The notes: generated by a model from the letters alone, not told the origin. 64,000 bases of DNA from Sordaria brevicollis (GCA_033439795.1 JAUTDP010000003.1:2914001-2978000), one strand, 5' to 3'. Numbered from the stretch's first letter, positions 44,527-57,117 are shown. Translations and numbers: made by a program.

Positions 44527-46222
44527 GATGGTTGTTGACTCTGATCAGATCGCAAAAAAAAAAAGAAGAGTTGATTTCGAATTCGAAAAGAAGTACTGCC
44601 GTAAGAATCTTCGGAGGAGAAAGGCACCTTTGAATACCTTTATCAAACTTCGAAACCCTTGTTCCAAGACCTTGACGCTATCGTTTTGGCGTTTGGTGGG
44701 CGGACTGGTCTGGGCAGCGCCTCCTTTGTCGGTTTCACCTTCTGGCGCTTGGGCGGGTGTCGCAACGAAATCGAATGCCGTTCGAGAAATCGCAATGCGA
44801 TTTGGTTTTCGGGATGGAAAAGAAATACCACAAGTGCAAAGGTGAAACTACGGCACAGTCCAAGGTGGGAGGTTCTTGGGTTTATCTAGAGGTATCTGGT
44901 TCAGATCCAGATGGCGCGGAACCGGTCATCTGCTTCTTCGTGAAATGCATTGCAGCGCCTGTTTAGTGCCTGTTTCCTGTTTTGGCGATGACGTCTCTTT
45001 CCGTGCTGTGAACAAGCGACGGGAGCCCTCCCAACAAGCAACACTTCACTTCCAGCCCGGGCCTTGGGCCAATTGCAATGCTGCATGCTCCCTCCGTCGG
45101 GCTGTGTTCCTGCCTCCACTTTTTCACCAATAGGAACATGATCATCCAGGTACCACACAATGGACGGAGCTGTCATCTGCCCATGTCGAAGCATTCGGGA
45201 CTTGTTCTCGTGCCCCCAACAAGAAAACAAAAAGGTTCATCCCGAATCTCAGGTGTGTTTTGACATTGGAAAGTCGCCATCCTGCGCCACAGGTCTGGAT
45301 GCATTGACATTGTTCAACAGGAAGATGAAACTGAGGCTCAGAGGCAGAGGCCAACCATGCTTCCTTGTTAGTGTATATAGTGGATTGTGGCTAGAATGAT
45401 ACTCGCTACCTCTAACAGCAGTGGAGAACGGTCAATGACGGCCAGCGCATAGGTCGTGGCATCCCGTCCAGTTCCACTGACTGGCAGCCGCCCGACCGCT
45501 CAATTCATTCCATCCATCTCTCACGATCCAAGAGCCAACCAACCACTGGTCGTCAGCAAGGCCGCTCCTATCATCTCAGCCAGCTGATAGGCACCGTGAC
45601 AGCTCTCTCCTACCCTGCACTATCGCAGCTCAAGGCGCAAGAAGCAACAACGCCCAAGGCCCAATCTGCCCCTCTCATCCGACCTCAACCTTGCGTGTGC
45701 AACTGAAGGCTCCGAACAACAGAGGCAGAGCTTGGAAGCTTCACTTCCCCTCTTCCATTCCCGCCATTACATCCTTAAATCCTCAACACCATTGAGGTCC
45801 TCACGCCAACGCACCAGTACTACACTACATCCATCAATCACCAGCCTTGGGATTCCCGACCTCGACCTCGACCGCGGACGCCATTGCGACAACATCACCA
45901 CGTCACTCCTCCCACTTGACCGATCAGACTCGACACTTCCCTGCTCCTCTCGAGGTCGTCTTTCCAAAACACAACTTCCTGACGGGAATCTCGAACCCTA
46001 CCTACCTACCAACCCGCTTATCGTCCCGCACCGCGACTGTATCGCACCATACCAACCACCTCATCGTTGCCGTTATCGCTACCGCTACCGCTCGGCCCCC
46101 GTTCAGCTTCGTCCATTAGACGACAGTGTACGACGGCACAGGTTGAGCTACGCGCCTAGCCCCCTTCTCTTCCGACATTTTTATACTTGTGGATATGCTT
46201 CGAACATCAAACACATTTCATC
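44527..46222. other. Divergent intergenic region, 1.7 kb
   Basis: Shared upstream region of the DUF4112 gene (minus) and dcp2 (plus). From about 45500 on it is C- and CA-rich, fitting a long dcp2 leader. No gene supported. Confidence 0.6.
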
Positions 46223-46223
46223 A
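46195..46223 (+). promoter_or_regulatory. Out-of-frame upstream ATG overlapping the dcp2 start
   Basis: An ATG at 46195 is 28 nt before the dcp2 ATG and in another frame. Its frame stays open through the dcp2 start codon and across the first splice junction, so ribosomes starting there would miss dcp2. Flanking bases are weak (ggatATGc), so leaky scanning is likely. Confidence 0.5.
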
Positions 46224-49046
46224 TGACCGAACAGACCGAACAGATCGAACCTCGCCCACTCGAAGATTGTCCGTCCCCTTTCCATTTCCTGGCTAACCTG
46301 CTGGGCCCTCGAGGCAGTCGACAGCTAATACCTATGCTTAGGGTTGGACGACCTTTGCGTTCGCTTCATTATCAACCTCCCCCAAGAGGATCTTAGATCT
46401 GTCGAGCGCATTTGCTTCCAAATCGAAGAGGCACAATGGTTTTACGAAGATTTTATCTGCTATTTGCAGCAAGATTTACCCAAAATGTCCCTGCGGACCT
46501 TCTGCCTGCGCATGTTCGCCCACTGTCCGCTCCTCTCGAGTTTCACTGTCGGCGAACACACGCTGGCCTTCGAACGGTTCATGCAGTACAAGACTCGAAT
46601 CCCCGTCCGCGGCGCCATCCTGCTGAATGAGGCCATGGACCATGCTGTCCTCGTCAAAGGCTGGAAGAAGAATGCTAATTGGAGTTTTCCGCGAGGCAAG
46701 ATCAACAAGGACGAGGATGATTTGGACTGCGCTGTACGCGAAGTCTATGAAGAGACTGGCTACGACATCAAAGAAGCCGGTCTTGTTCCTAAACCGGAGG
46801 ATGTCAAGTACATCGATAAAACGATGAAGAATCAGCAGATCCGTCTGTACGTGTTTCGGAACATCCCCATGGACACGGTCTTCGAGCCCAAAACCAGAAA
46901 GGAGATCAGCAAAATCAGCTGGTTTAAGCTTTCTGAACTGCCTTCTACGAATAAGCAGAAAGACAATATGCACCAGAACGCCGCTGCCGCTGCAGCGTAT
47001 GCCAACAAGTTCTACATGGTAACGCCGTTTTTGGCGCCGTTGAAGAAGTGGGTGTCTCAGCAGAAGAAGAGGGATGCGCTCAGAGCGGGACAAAACCCTC
47101 TTCTTGCTGGCGCAAGACAGTTGGAAGAACCCCTGACCGAAGATGACATGGGGACCCAGACGGAAGCAATGGCCGAGGTACCAGTAACTTCATCAAAGGA
47201 CACTTTGGAGGGGGCTAACCGTGAGCTCCGACGGTTGCTGTCGGTTCAGAGTTCGACCGTAGGTCCGCAACCGCCGGCGGGCATGCACGCCGCTGCCTCG
47301 ACTACGGACAAGGGCGGGGCGTTGATGGCACTCTTGCAAAAGAGGGAGGCCGAAGCTCCTCAACAGGCCCAGCCAACTCACCATCATGTCCCCCATACAC
47401 CTTTGGATCTGACTTACCAGAATCCTCCAGAGCCAGAAACTCCCCAACATCATCATATTGCTCAACGTTTGCCTGTGCCGAACTTTCAGCCTCCGCCTAA
47501 TTTTCCTCTTCCTCATCAGGCCAGCCAGATACCCAGTGCTGGGTATCATAACCAGCCGCAACCGCCTCCTCCGGGTTATGGCTATGGGCAAGACCAGTAT
47601 ATGAATGTGCCTCCTCAACGGAAGGAGCCTGTTCTGCTGCACCCGCAGCCTCTGCCGCCGCAAGTTCAACAGTCCATGCTTACTAGAGGTATCTTGGGAG
47701 TGTCAACACCTAATCTGCCTGACGCAACGGGCCAGAGGCACCAGCAGGGGCAGCCTCTTCAAGCCAGTCTGAAGGCGTTTTTGGCTCACAGCAGCCAAAG
47801 ATCTACGCAAGGGCAGATGGTGCCGAACATGCATCCTCCTCAACTGACAAACCAAGCGTTGTCTCTTTTGAATGTCTTCAAAGGTGATGGCGCGCGACCT
47901 GGCAACAGCCATGGGCATGGTGTCAACGCTCAGGAGAATGTCCATCCGCAAATGGCTGAGCAGCCTCGACAACAACCCTCCAGCCAGTGGCAGCATGGGC
48001 AACAGCCCAGTCCTGCTGGGCAATACTATGGGCAGCATGCACCTCAGGTTACTCAGCCGCCTTCTATGAACCCCATACCGTATCCTGGACCGGGAGGGCT
48101 TCCTACGGGTGCGGCCTCGAGGCCGAATCAGCCTACGGAATCGCATCGAAATGCCTTGTTAGACATGTTCAAGAAGACACCATCTGGTAGCGATATGACG
48201 CCCAACTTGCACGCTGCAAACCGGTCCGACTCGGCCACCAGGCCGGATTCTGGGAGTCAATTTGCAGCTGGGTCTTCCACTCATGGACCAGGTCCAATGG
48301 CAGGCCCCAATGCTGGACCCGTTCCCACTAACGCAGAGCATACCCTACCGTTTAGACCTCAGATTCTGGCCCGACCCAAGCCTCAAGAAGTCCAGGAGCT
48401 CACACCCGCTCAACTGCGCAGTTACGCTGTTCCCGCAAGTAGCGTTTTGCAAGATCTCAAGAACTCGGTCTATCCCAACTTGCCATCTGCCAAGGAACGT
48501 CTGCTCAGGCAACAGGCAGAGGCCAGGGGCACTAAATCGCCCGTTGCCAATCTTGCCGCCACCGCTGCCCAGCCATACAACCAGGACCGGTCCCCTCAGA
48601 CCGCTCAGGCTGCACCGGCGTTCCAACAATACCAACCGAATCAGCCTTCGCAGATGGCCAACCTGCCCTACCAACATCAACAGCGTCATGGGGGTGCTAG
48701 TCCCAACCCCAACCCGGAGCAAGTGAATAAGTTGCTAGAGCTCTTTGGCAAGCCCAGTCAGCCGTCTCCTCCTGTGAGCTTCTCGCAGCCTTCGCCGGCG
48801 GGGTCGATGGCATCGAGGCAGCATGTCGACGAGAAATTGAAGATGAAGGAGCCCGTCATGTTGGCGCAGGCGAGGTCTAGGGTACCCTCGTTTGCGTCCA
48901 CGAGCGGCGGCGAGCAGCTTGCTGTTCCTCAGGGTCTCGATCAGGGTAGTAGGCCAACGTCGAGCGGCGGTAGCCAGGCGCCTATTTCCCCGACCGATCG
49001 CAACTTCTTGTTGACGTATCTGAAGAATATTCCGGGCCCTCGTTAG
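46223..49046 (+). CDS. dcp2: mRNA decapping enzyme Dcp2
   Basis: Exons 46223-46268 and 46342-49046 give 916 residues. The N-terminal regulatory domain (WLDDLCVRFIINLPQEDL, EEAQWFYEDF, MSLRTFCLRMFAHCPLL) binds Dcp1. The Nudix domain follows (about 100-245), with the Nudix box at 134-158 (GKINKDEDD..VREVYEETGYDI), including the metal-binding Glu residues of REVYEE. Box B-like helical sequence (LKKWVSQQKKRD) comes next. The remaining 650 residues are Pro/Gln/His-rich and disordered with scattered short Leu-rich motifs (ALLDMFKK, LLELFGKP, NALLDMF), which in fungi bind Edc3, Pat1 and other partners. Dcp2 removes the m7G cap to start 5'-3' decay. The donor GTCCGT at 46269 is weak but gives ED-W-LDDL, the family consensus. 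Confidence 0.95.
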
Positions 49047-49754
49047 GGTTGAGTGGTCAGTGATGGAGAAGGCAGCGGTTTGGTTCTAGTAGTATTATTT
49101 TTGGGTTAGTGGACAGATAGGGGTAGAGGCAGTTTGTTGGTGAGGAATCCTGACGCGCGGTTGTCGCAGTCTCAAATGAATATCTATGTGGCGATGAAAG
49201 CTTAACCGTTACCGACTTGCTTGGGACTTATAAACGAGTATGGTTGTTTGTACAAACCCCTCCTAGTTGACTTCTTGACTCGCAAGAAGACAAATGGGCA
49301 AAGCGAGCAAGCGATTCTCTCGTTAAATAATGGTTAAACGTTAGCGTTACTTTTCATGGTAATCGTAGTTGGCATCATATGTCGTGAACCCAGACGACGA
49401 GCAAGACACCACATTGACCCTAAGAATAATTTAAGTCGTTCCCTTCCTGCTTGAATCTTGGTAACCTCGGTCTGATATGAATCTGTGCTGTAAGCGAGCT
49501 GGAGAGGGATTGAAGTTTTGTCCGCGGGCTTTCGACTCAAATGGTAAGTAGCTCGATAATGTATGAGACCGAAGAGCTCACGAGTCCTATAATTCACATG
49601 AAGCTTTTAAATCACGAACTGATCCTTTACCATCACCAGAAAGAAAAAGAAGATCCAAGACGGTGTCACTGATAAAACATCGGTTTAACGAAGACCGAGA
49701 CTCCAGCTCACCCCTGAAGCTATCAACAACATGTGATTGGTCAATCCGCATTCA

Positions 49755-49761
49755 GGCTAAA
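49755..49761 (+). promoter_or_regulatory. GGCTAAA, XlnR/XYR1-type motif
   Basis: Matches the core site of the fungal xylan/xylose regulator, 562 bp upstream of the xylulokinase start. A second copy lies at 50091-50097 on the other strand. Confidence 0.4.
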
Positions 49762-50090
49762 TTCAGAAGAGCCCCAGTCCGCCATGCCCGCCCGTAGCTC
49801 GCAGCGCATCACGCGGGCTTTCTGGTACCTCCACCATTCTCCCCCCTGGCGCAGCAAAATATAGCGAGGTACAGCGAGACGTATTGAGACGCAGCTAGGA
49901 TACGCTGGCGTCTGGACCGTTGACAGCCAGAACAGCCCCGCCATTTTTGATGTTCATGCCTGGTGGGATCCAATGTTGCCAAATTCCCATACGTCAGTCA
50001 CCCCGCTAGGTAGAAATGGACCTTCAAGGTTCTTCCGGATGAATAGTAGAGGTATCTAAACTTATCTACGGCTGCTGGACAGGAGTTCTT

Positions 50091-50097
50091 TTTAGCC
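50091..50097 (-). promoter_or_regulatory. GGCTAAA on the minus strand, XlnR/XYR1-type motif
   Basis: TTTAGCC on the plus strand, 226 bp upstream of the xylulokinase start. Pairs with the forward copy at 49755. Confidence 0.4.
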
Positions 50098-50322
50098 ATT
50101 GAACATTTTCTCTCTCTTCTTAATTCTTCTTCTACTATTTTCAGATTTTTTCCTCTGTTGTTTCTGCTGGGTTTTCGAGTTCAACGCCAGCGAGTGATAC
50201 CCGGAGCTCTTTACGAAAGTCTCACCGTGAACTCTCTTCGAGGCTTCAAGGTGACTATCAAAGATTCAACCGACGACAGCTGTATAAGAAAGATACGAGA
50301 AACACAACACAGACTACACGAA

Positions 50323-52270
50323 ATGTCTGGAGAAGGTCCTCTCTATCTCGGGTTTGACTTGTCAACCCAGCAGTTGAAAGGTTAGTTTTCTCTTACTCAC
50401 AGTTCATGCCTTCAACTTAATACACCGAACGAATTTCAACTGACACTCCTTTTCATACAAAAAACAGCAATCGTAATCCAGTCCGACCTCTCCGTCGTCT
50501 CCTCCGCCAAGGTCGACTTCGACGGCGACTTCAGCGCCAAATATGGCATCAAAAAAGGCGTGCAAGTGAACGAAGCCGAAGGCGAAGTCTTTGCGCCCGT
50601 TGCCATGTGGCTCGAGGCCTTGGACCTAGTTCTCCAGCGGCTCAAGGAAGCCAACACCCCCATGAACCGTATCAGGGGTATCAGCGGCTCTTGCCAGCAG
50701 CATGGCAGCGTGTACTGGAGTCGGGAGGCTGAGAAGCTTCTAGCTGCTTTGGAAGATGGTGAGGGAAAGGGAACGTTGGTGGATCAGCTCAAGGAGGCTT
50801 TCTCCCATCCTTATGCTCCTAACTGGCAGGATCATAGCACCCAGGCTGAGTGCGATAAGTTTGATGAGGCGTTTGAGACAGCGGAAAGGTTGGCGCAGGT
50901 GACGGGGAGTTCGGCGCATCATGTGAGTTTTGCCCCTTTCCCCTTTTCGCGATGATGATATTTGGAAGTGAGGGTGTAAGAGAAAGAACGGAAAAACTGA
51001 CAGACGATGATGATGACAACAGCGTTTCACCGGCACCCAAATAATGCGTCTCCGCCGCAAGCTACCCGACATGTACGCCTCCACATCTCGCATCTCGCTC
51101 GTCTCCTCGTTCCTGGCTTCCCTCTTCATCGGCTCCGTCGCGCCCATGGACATCTCCGACGTGTGCGGCATGAACCTCTGGGACATCCCCAGCAACACCT
51201 GGTCCGAAACCCTTCTCACTCTCGCCGCGGGCGGTTCTGCCGAGGGGGCCGCCGACCTCAAGGCCAAGCTGGGCGAAGTCCGTCTCGACGGCGGCGGCAG
51301 CATGGGGCAAATCAGCCCTTACTTTGTCAGCAAATACGGCTTCTCCCCTCAGTGCGAGATTGCGCCCTTTACGGGCGACAACCCGGCGACCATCCTGGCT
51401 TTGCCACTCCGTCCCCTTGACGCCATCGTCTCGCTCGGAACGTCGACGACCTTCTTGATGATCACCCCCGTCTACAAGCCCGATCCTTCCTATCACTTCT
51501 TCAACCACCCTACCACGCCCGGGCAGTACATGTTTATGCTTTGCTACAAGAACGGCGGTCTCGCTCGCGAGAAGGTTCGCGACGCTCTTCCTTCTTCCTC
51601 TTCGTCTGGGGGTGACCCATGGGAAACCTTCAACAGCCACGCCCTCTCCACCCCTCCTTTGGACGTCTCCAACCCAGAAACCGACAAGGCCAAGCTAGGC
51701 CTCTACTTCTACCTCCCCGAAATTGTACCCAACATCTCCGCCGGCACCTGGCGCTACGAGTGTTCCGCCGCCGACGGCTCCAACCTTACCGAAGTTTCCC
51801 AGGCATGGCCCGTGGAGAAGGATGCGCGCATAATCGTCGAGTCCCAAGCCCTCTCCATGCGCCTTCGCTCTCAGAACTTGGTCTCTACACCCCCCTCTAC
51901 TCCTTCTGGCACAGCCTATGCGCTGCCCGCCCAACCGAGACGTATCTACCTAGTAGGCGGCGGTAGTCTCAACCCGGCCATCGCCAAGATCATGGGTGAC
52001 GTCCTCGGAGGCGTGGACGGCGTTTACAAGTTGGATGTAGGCGGTAACGCGTGTGCATTGGGCGGTGCTTACAAGGCTGTGTGGGCGTTTGAGAGGAGGG
52101 ACGAGACGGAGACGTTTGATGAGTTGATTGGCAAGCGGTGGAAGGAGGAAGGGGCGATTCGGAAGGTGGATGATGGATACACAAAGGGGGTGTTTGAGGG
52201 GTATGGCAAGGTGTTGGGGGCGTTTGGGGAGATGGAGGAACGGGTTTTGAAGGTGGCTAGGAATAAATAG
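50323..52270 (+). CDS. xks1: D-xylulose kinase
   Basis: Exons 50323-50380, 50468-50922 and 51023-52270 give 586 residues, typical for fungal xylulokinase. FGGY-family features: [16 protein letters not shown] (phosphate 1 loop), [27 protein letters not shown] (substrate-side motif with W-D), [34 protein letters not shown], and the second ATP loop [20 protein letters not shown] with [14 protein letters not shown]. It phosphorylates D-xylulose to xylulose 5-phosphate, feeding xylose and arabinose into the pentose phosphate pathway. Intron 1 splits an Ala codon; intron 2 (GTGAGT..ACAACAG) separates SSAHH from RFTGTQ. The start ATG directly precedes the phosphate loop. Two GGCTAAA motifs upstream fit pentose-regulated expression. 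All conserved blocks look intact. Confidence 0.95.
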
Positions 52271-52988
52271 ATAAGAGGTGGTTGTTGAAACAGGGAGAAG
52301 GGGGATGGGGGATGGAAATGGAGATATATGGTTTGGATTTGAAGCGTTATGAATGATAAAAGGCTTTTTGATTTATTAGAAGAAAAAAATGTAATATTCA
52401 GTTAGAAGACACTCGATGCGGTTACAGATGGTGATTGATGTTTTTAACTCGATGATTTGGCGTTTGTTTACTAAACCCCTGAACTAAGGCTATTCAACAC
52501 TGCAATCACTGGTTCCGAGATTGGTAACAAATGAACAGTGAGTTTTCTCCAGTATCACTAATGAAGGTCACTGCATAATGGGAGAGGTCGATTGAGAACC
52601 AGCCCTTGATCCTTCATGGCAAGAGGTCGGGCATGGTTTCCAACTTCTCTTGATAACAAAGTGAGTTCTGCTTCAGGAAAGGGCGACCCAGAAGACACTG
52701 TGGTCGATGTTGTCTGATAGGAAGTGTTAGCACTTGCCTCATCTTTGCATACCGGAAGTCACAACTGGCTACCAGAAACCATCTCAAGAAAACGACCAAG
52801 TGGAAGGCAGAGCTGTCCTCGCCAAGCTCCGTCCTTCCCTGAGAAGGAGTGAGACTGGGCTGATCACATTCGACGTCACCTCATCCTTTTCTTCATCCAT
52901 CTCGCCCAACCGCCAAAAGTCAACTTTGTCTTCTTCACTTTTTGCTTCCGTCAAACAAACAATGTGATAGAACATCATTTTTGTTAAG
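52271..52988. other. Intergenic region upstream of the esterase gene
   Basis: Same-direction spacer of 0.7 kb. The xylulokinase 3' region is AT-rich (52320-52460). The only item noted is a start-stop ATGTGA just before the esterase start. Confidence 0.6.
52963..52968 (+). promoter_or_regulatory. Start-stop element ATGTGA before the esterase gene
   Basis: An ATG followed at once by TGA ends 20 nt before the esterase ATG at 52989, in context caaacaATG, a good fungal start context. Minimal start-stop ORFs can hold ribosomes and lower or tune downstream initiation. Valid only if transcription begins upstream of it. Confidence 0.5.
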
Positions 52989-54514
52989 ATGTTAGTAAGT
53001 ACCAGAATACCCATTTGACCAGTCAATTTCTAAAAGAGTCTGATCACTAAACACACTCTTATTTGAAATAGGGCACCGCTTTGAATTTCGTTTTCGACCA
53101 GACAGTTAGGCGTCTTTTCGACAGACACAAGACCAAAAACAAAAACACGAACGATGGCGGCAATGGCATAATTCTCGGACCAGTTTCTTACTTTGATTGC
53201 ATTGTCTTTTGCATCTTTTTAGCTCCGCAGTTGATCATCAACGTTGGGTTGATCCCCATCATTGGGTGTGTGCTACAGGCGTCACCTTTCTTTCGTAAGT
53301 TCCACCTATCCTACGTCTTCACTTCACGTAAGTTCTGATTACTGACGACGTGCATAGTGTTTGACCTCCCCGTCAGTTTCATCTACCACCGCTACCTCAT
53401 CTCCTCATGGAACAAAACACGACCACCTTTTGTCGACAAAGCAACGGCGTTTGAGGACTATGTCATCCGCTGCGTGCGGTACGCGTTTGCCAACATTCCG
53501 CCGAATGTCGGCCGGGTGTTTTTCAGCAAGGAGGTGGCGCTGCCGTTTTTAAGGTGGCGGCTGGTTAGACATGGACACTTCAAGAGTCCGGTGCCGTGGA
53601 GGGAGCATGTCACCAAGGATTTTAGGGGGTTGTGGATTCAGAAGGATCCAATGGCGGCGCCGGATTTTGTGTTGTACTATGCTCATGGTGAGTTTGATAC
53701 CCTTTCGGTTTCATGGAGGTGAACTGAGCTGATGACCTATTGAACAGGCGGCGGCTTCTCGATGGGCACGGCCTACTTTTACCTCGAGTTTCTCCTGACA
53801 TGGTTAACGGTGTTGTCCGCGTATGGGTTCAAGAACCCCGCCATCTTCGCGCTGGAATACACGCTCGTTCCTGATGCTTCGTACCCTACTCAAATCCGAG
53901 AGGCGATCGAAGGTTACAGATACGTTCTCAAGGTAGCAGGCGATCCGGGCATCGTGTGCGTCAGTGGTGACTCGGCGGGCGCAACGCTCATCTTGAGCAT
54001 GTTGCTCCATCTCAGCTGCAACGACCCCGAAGCAAAGCGGTACGGAATTGGCTTGCCGATGCCCGGTCTGGCCGTCTTGATCTCACCATGGACGACACTC
54101 ATTTCCCCGCGACACACTAACACGACAAGCGATTATCTGGACGCTGAGCAACTGGGTAGATATGGAAAGCAGTTCTCGGGCAATGAAATTTCGTGGGATA
54201 ACCCCCTAGTGTCGCCAGGATGTTGCCATGACGCTGAGTGGTGGAGGCGAGCAAGCCCGGAGAAGGGCATCTTCATTGCATACGGAGAGGAAGAGGTTTT
54301 CGCACCTGAGATTCATGATCTGGTCGAGAGGCTTAGTGAGGCAGGCTTGTGGGTTGAAAGCGACGTCGAGCAAGCTGGCATTCACGCATGGCCGGTGGCG
54401 TCGCTGTTCCTCTCGACTGTCCGTGAAAAGAGGTTGAAGGGAGTAATGGACCTGACGATAGAGATTAGAAAACGGCTTGGTTTTTCGGTTGCGGATGCAG
54501 TGAAGAAGTATTAG
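52989..54514 (+). CDS. Membrane-anchored alpha/beta-hydrolase of the HSL esterase/lipase type
   Basis: Exons 52989-52994 (6 nt), 53072-53294, 53358-53687 and 53748-54514 give 441 residues. The first exon encodes only Met-Leu and ends in a perfect GTAAGT donor. Residues about 35-75 form a hydrophobic segment (CIVFCIFLAPQLIINVGLIP) that should anchor the protein in a membrane, probably the ER. The hydrolase part has the oxyanion motif HGGGFSMG (about 186-193), nucleophile GDSAG (Ser about 262), and a C-terminal His in AGIHAWPV; an acidic member is likely in the YGEEEVFAPE region. Layout resembles fungal Mug180/Say1-like sterol-ester or lipid hydrolases. The substrate cannot be read from sequence. 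Start is inferred from splice phase; an ATG inside exon 2 is lacking, which supports the mini-exon. Confidence 0.85.
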
Positions 54515-57117
54515 ATGGTTGTCGGTTTGTCAGATTAGATCAAGTTTTTTTTGTGTGCCGTCATAGACAATGCGGCGAAGATGACCCCTTAGCCCTTGAG
54601 ATAATTCGGACTCGGTTTCTTCAACGCCGCGTGTTCTTGAGTCTCTGGGAAATCAAGGTGCTCTTGAGAATCATCATGCAAAAAAATGCGAGGTATATGT
54701 CCACGTTCCATGTGTGCATTTGCATCGGGCGGCATAGGCATGCCGAGATTGCGCGTGCGGGTGAGGTCTTACATTTTGCATGGTGTCGCGGCTTCTGCGG
54801 GCAGAGCGAAGTTGGCCATGCTGTTCTGGCACTCTGGTTAATCGGTTGCTTTTGAAGCGAAGTTGCAGATTTGTTGGTTGAAGCGGAAGGTACTGTGTAG
54901 CCTCTATTGCCAACTATCGGATCGCATCCGAAGTGAGGAAATGAAATGTGACCGGGTCGTCGCCGCAGAATCCATGATCACCGAATCTTGTGTAGTTGCT
55001 GCCGCCGGAGTCGATGTTCTCAATGGAAAAAGAGTGATCGACGGGGAAAGAAAGACGCGCTGGAGTTGATGCACCAGAAATGGAGATCCTGTGCCTGGAG
55101 ACGCACGGATGACTGTCGAAAGAGTGACCGAGACTTGTGTCGAACTTGGGAAATCGAAGATCGGCGCCGCACTGCTCCTTCTGTGTTGGTTTGTGCTTCA
55201 GAAAGTTGGAGAGGCGCTTGAGGCGGTGCGACCCACAAGACAAATCATGTCAACCAATCAAATGATAAAATAAACTGAAGCTAAAGCCCCCTGTAATCAA
55301 CCATGCGAAGGAAGGAAGTGGGCCATGGCGTGCATATAAACGGGCTGCTCTCTCCCCCCGCCTGTCCTGTAGCCCTGAGGAGAGAGAGAAGCGTCATGGT
55401 CCAACAACCCAACAACTTGCTTTCAGCTGACAACTGCGCCTTGAGCCCTCGATTCCAGCGTACATAAAAAGTGTCCTGTCACTGAGGCTGATATTTCTTG
55501 TGCGGGACCGGTACACTACTTGTCCAACAATTCTTTTTTACCACGGTTAGCACCCCCCTTTTTTCTTTCCTCTTTTTTTCATCTCATTTTCCTATACGTC
55601 ACCAGTTGTTTGTCGTCGATACCTACACCACCTACACTATACCATACACTACGAGTCAATCATCTTTTACCCCGCTCACATCCTCCTTTTGCCCCCATCC
55701 GTTCCCTCCAAGTCTACCAAGAGGTCCTGGCTGTGGTTCGAAGTATCGGATTGGTACCTGAAATGGCCGAGAGCTCTTGGTTTCTCTCCACTTCAACCAC
55801 ATGGATGGGACTGAAATGGATCATCACCAACCTTCACCTTTCAAGTACGAGACAATTCAAGACGCCATTCGAGGAGAGACATGACAACTTGAACAAGGCA
55901 TGGGCTCAGCTTGAGCCTTCCGGGGGACCAAGCTTGGGTATCTAAGGAGGTAGCCTGGCTAGCCTCGTATAAGCTGTCCCGAATTGCCCCTTTGGGTCGG
56001 ATGCCATGTGCTTGTGGCCCGCTTCCTTGGATTTTGGCGCCGTCATGGCATCTCGAACTGTCGTTCACTTGCACCACGCACTTCTGCGAATCGTCGGCGG
56101 TAGTGCATCATTACAATGCATCGACTCGTGGCGATAGTCTCGGAATAGTGCCAGAGTGCGGTAGTGGAATATGACAGTCGAGACATGGCCGAGACATTCA
56201 TGTCTGTCCTCGTTCGTGGCCGATACAACCAGAGGGAAGACTGCAGTATCTGCCTACCCAGCCTTGCCATTCTTTACCAGAAGGGTTCGAACCGTCAGTC
56301 TCTCCTGGAATGTCCGTCTTGTTGGTCTTGTACGAGGTTGTACCGCGATGCCATTCAAGTTCGTCTGATTTATCTGTACCTGTTGTGATGCCACTTTTGG
56401 CTTATCACCTTCACCCTCATCCATCCTTCACCTCACAATCCTCTTCTCATTCATCCTCTCCTCAAAAATGGAGCACTTTCACTCCTTCAATCCCAGATGG
56501 AAAGAACGGGAGTGGTGCCTGCAAATTCAACAGCTGAATGACCAACAGCGTGAAGGTGCCTTCCCTATAAGCTGCATACAGCCCCGCATCATCTCAGTCA
56601 GCCAAACGCACCGCCCCTCCAAGGTTCTTTCCATCTCAGACCTCAAGTAAAGGTTTTGCCATTATTCTTTGATTTGCTCGACAGACCGCACGAACGATGA
56701 CACGAGATTAACTTTTAGTCACTACTTTAGAGATTTAACTGAGAAGAGAGTTACCAACCAGTTATTATTGCCTGTTCTTGGTACCTACTCCGTCTTCGGA
56801 TCGAGACAAGCCAAGAGGATCCCGTGCCCCACTAGTACTTGCGAGGTACCTCCAACAAAGGGAGGAAGGCGCTCGGGGTACGTAAACAAAAGCAAGACAG
56901 AAAGGGGAGGTGCGAACCAACCAAAGCGCCCATATAAGTCGCGGCGAGGGAACCGCGGGACGGAAGCAGCTTTTGGGTGATTCATTTCCCATTCAAGCTA
57001 CTTGCGGTTTCCCTTCACAGCCAGCCTTTCATTCATTGAACTGAAGCGCAACCACACAATTCACCTAACCACTGCACACACAATCACAATCAGCACTGGA
57101 CTCTGCAGTGGTCAATC
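54515..57117. other. Intergenic region, 2.6 kb
   Basis: Same-direction spacer. From 55320 to 56650 it has promoter-like (atataaa near 55335, acataaaaa near 55462) and T/C-rich leader-like stretches followed by short open frames, so an unrecognised short or non-coding transcript is possible. No protein family or RNA fold could be supported. The last 150 nt are the CA-rich leader of the NC2-alpha gene. Confidence 0.5.

Larger units (their letters stand above)
49047..50322. other. Intergenic region upstream of D-xylulokinase
   Basis: Same-direction spacer of 1.3 kb with the dcp2 3' region and xylulokinase promoter, including two GGCTAAA motifs in opposite orientation. No gene found. Confidence 0.6.

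Noticed and set aside
55762..55945. 61-codon frame starting MAESSWFLSTSTTW
   Set aside because: Short, overlaps another plausible frame (MDGTEMDHHQPSPFKYE), and neither resembles a known small protein; kept only as a possible transcript region.
56250..56310. ggttcgaac near 56286, resembling a tRNA B box
   Set aside because: No matching A box or cloverleaf arms upstream at the right distance.
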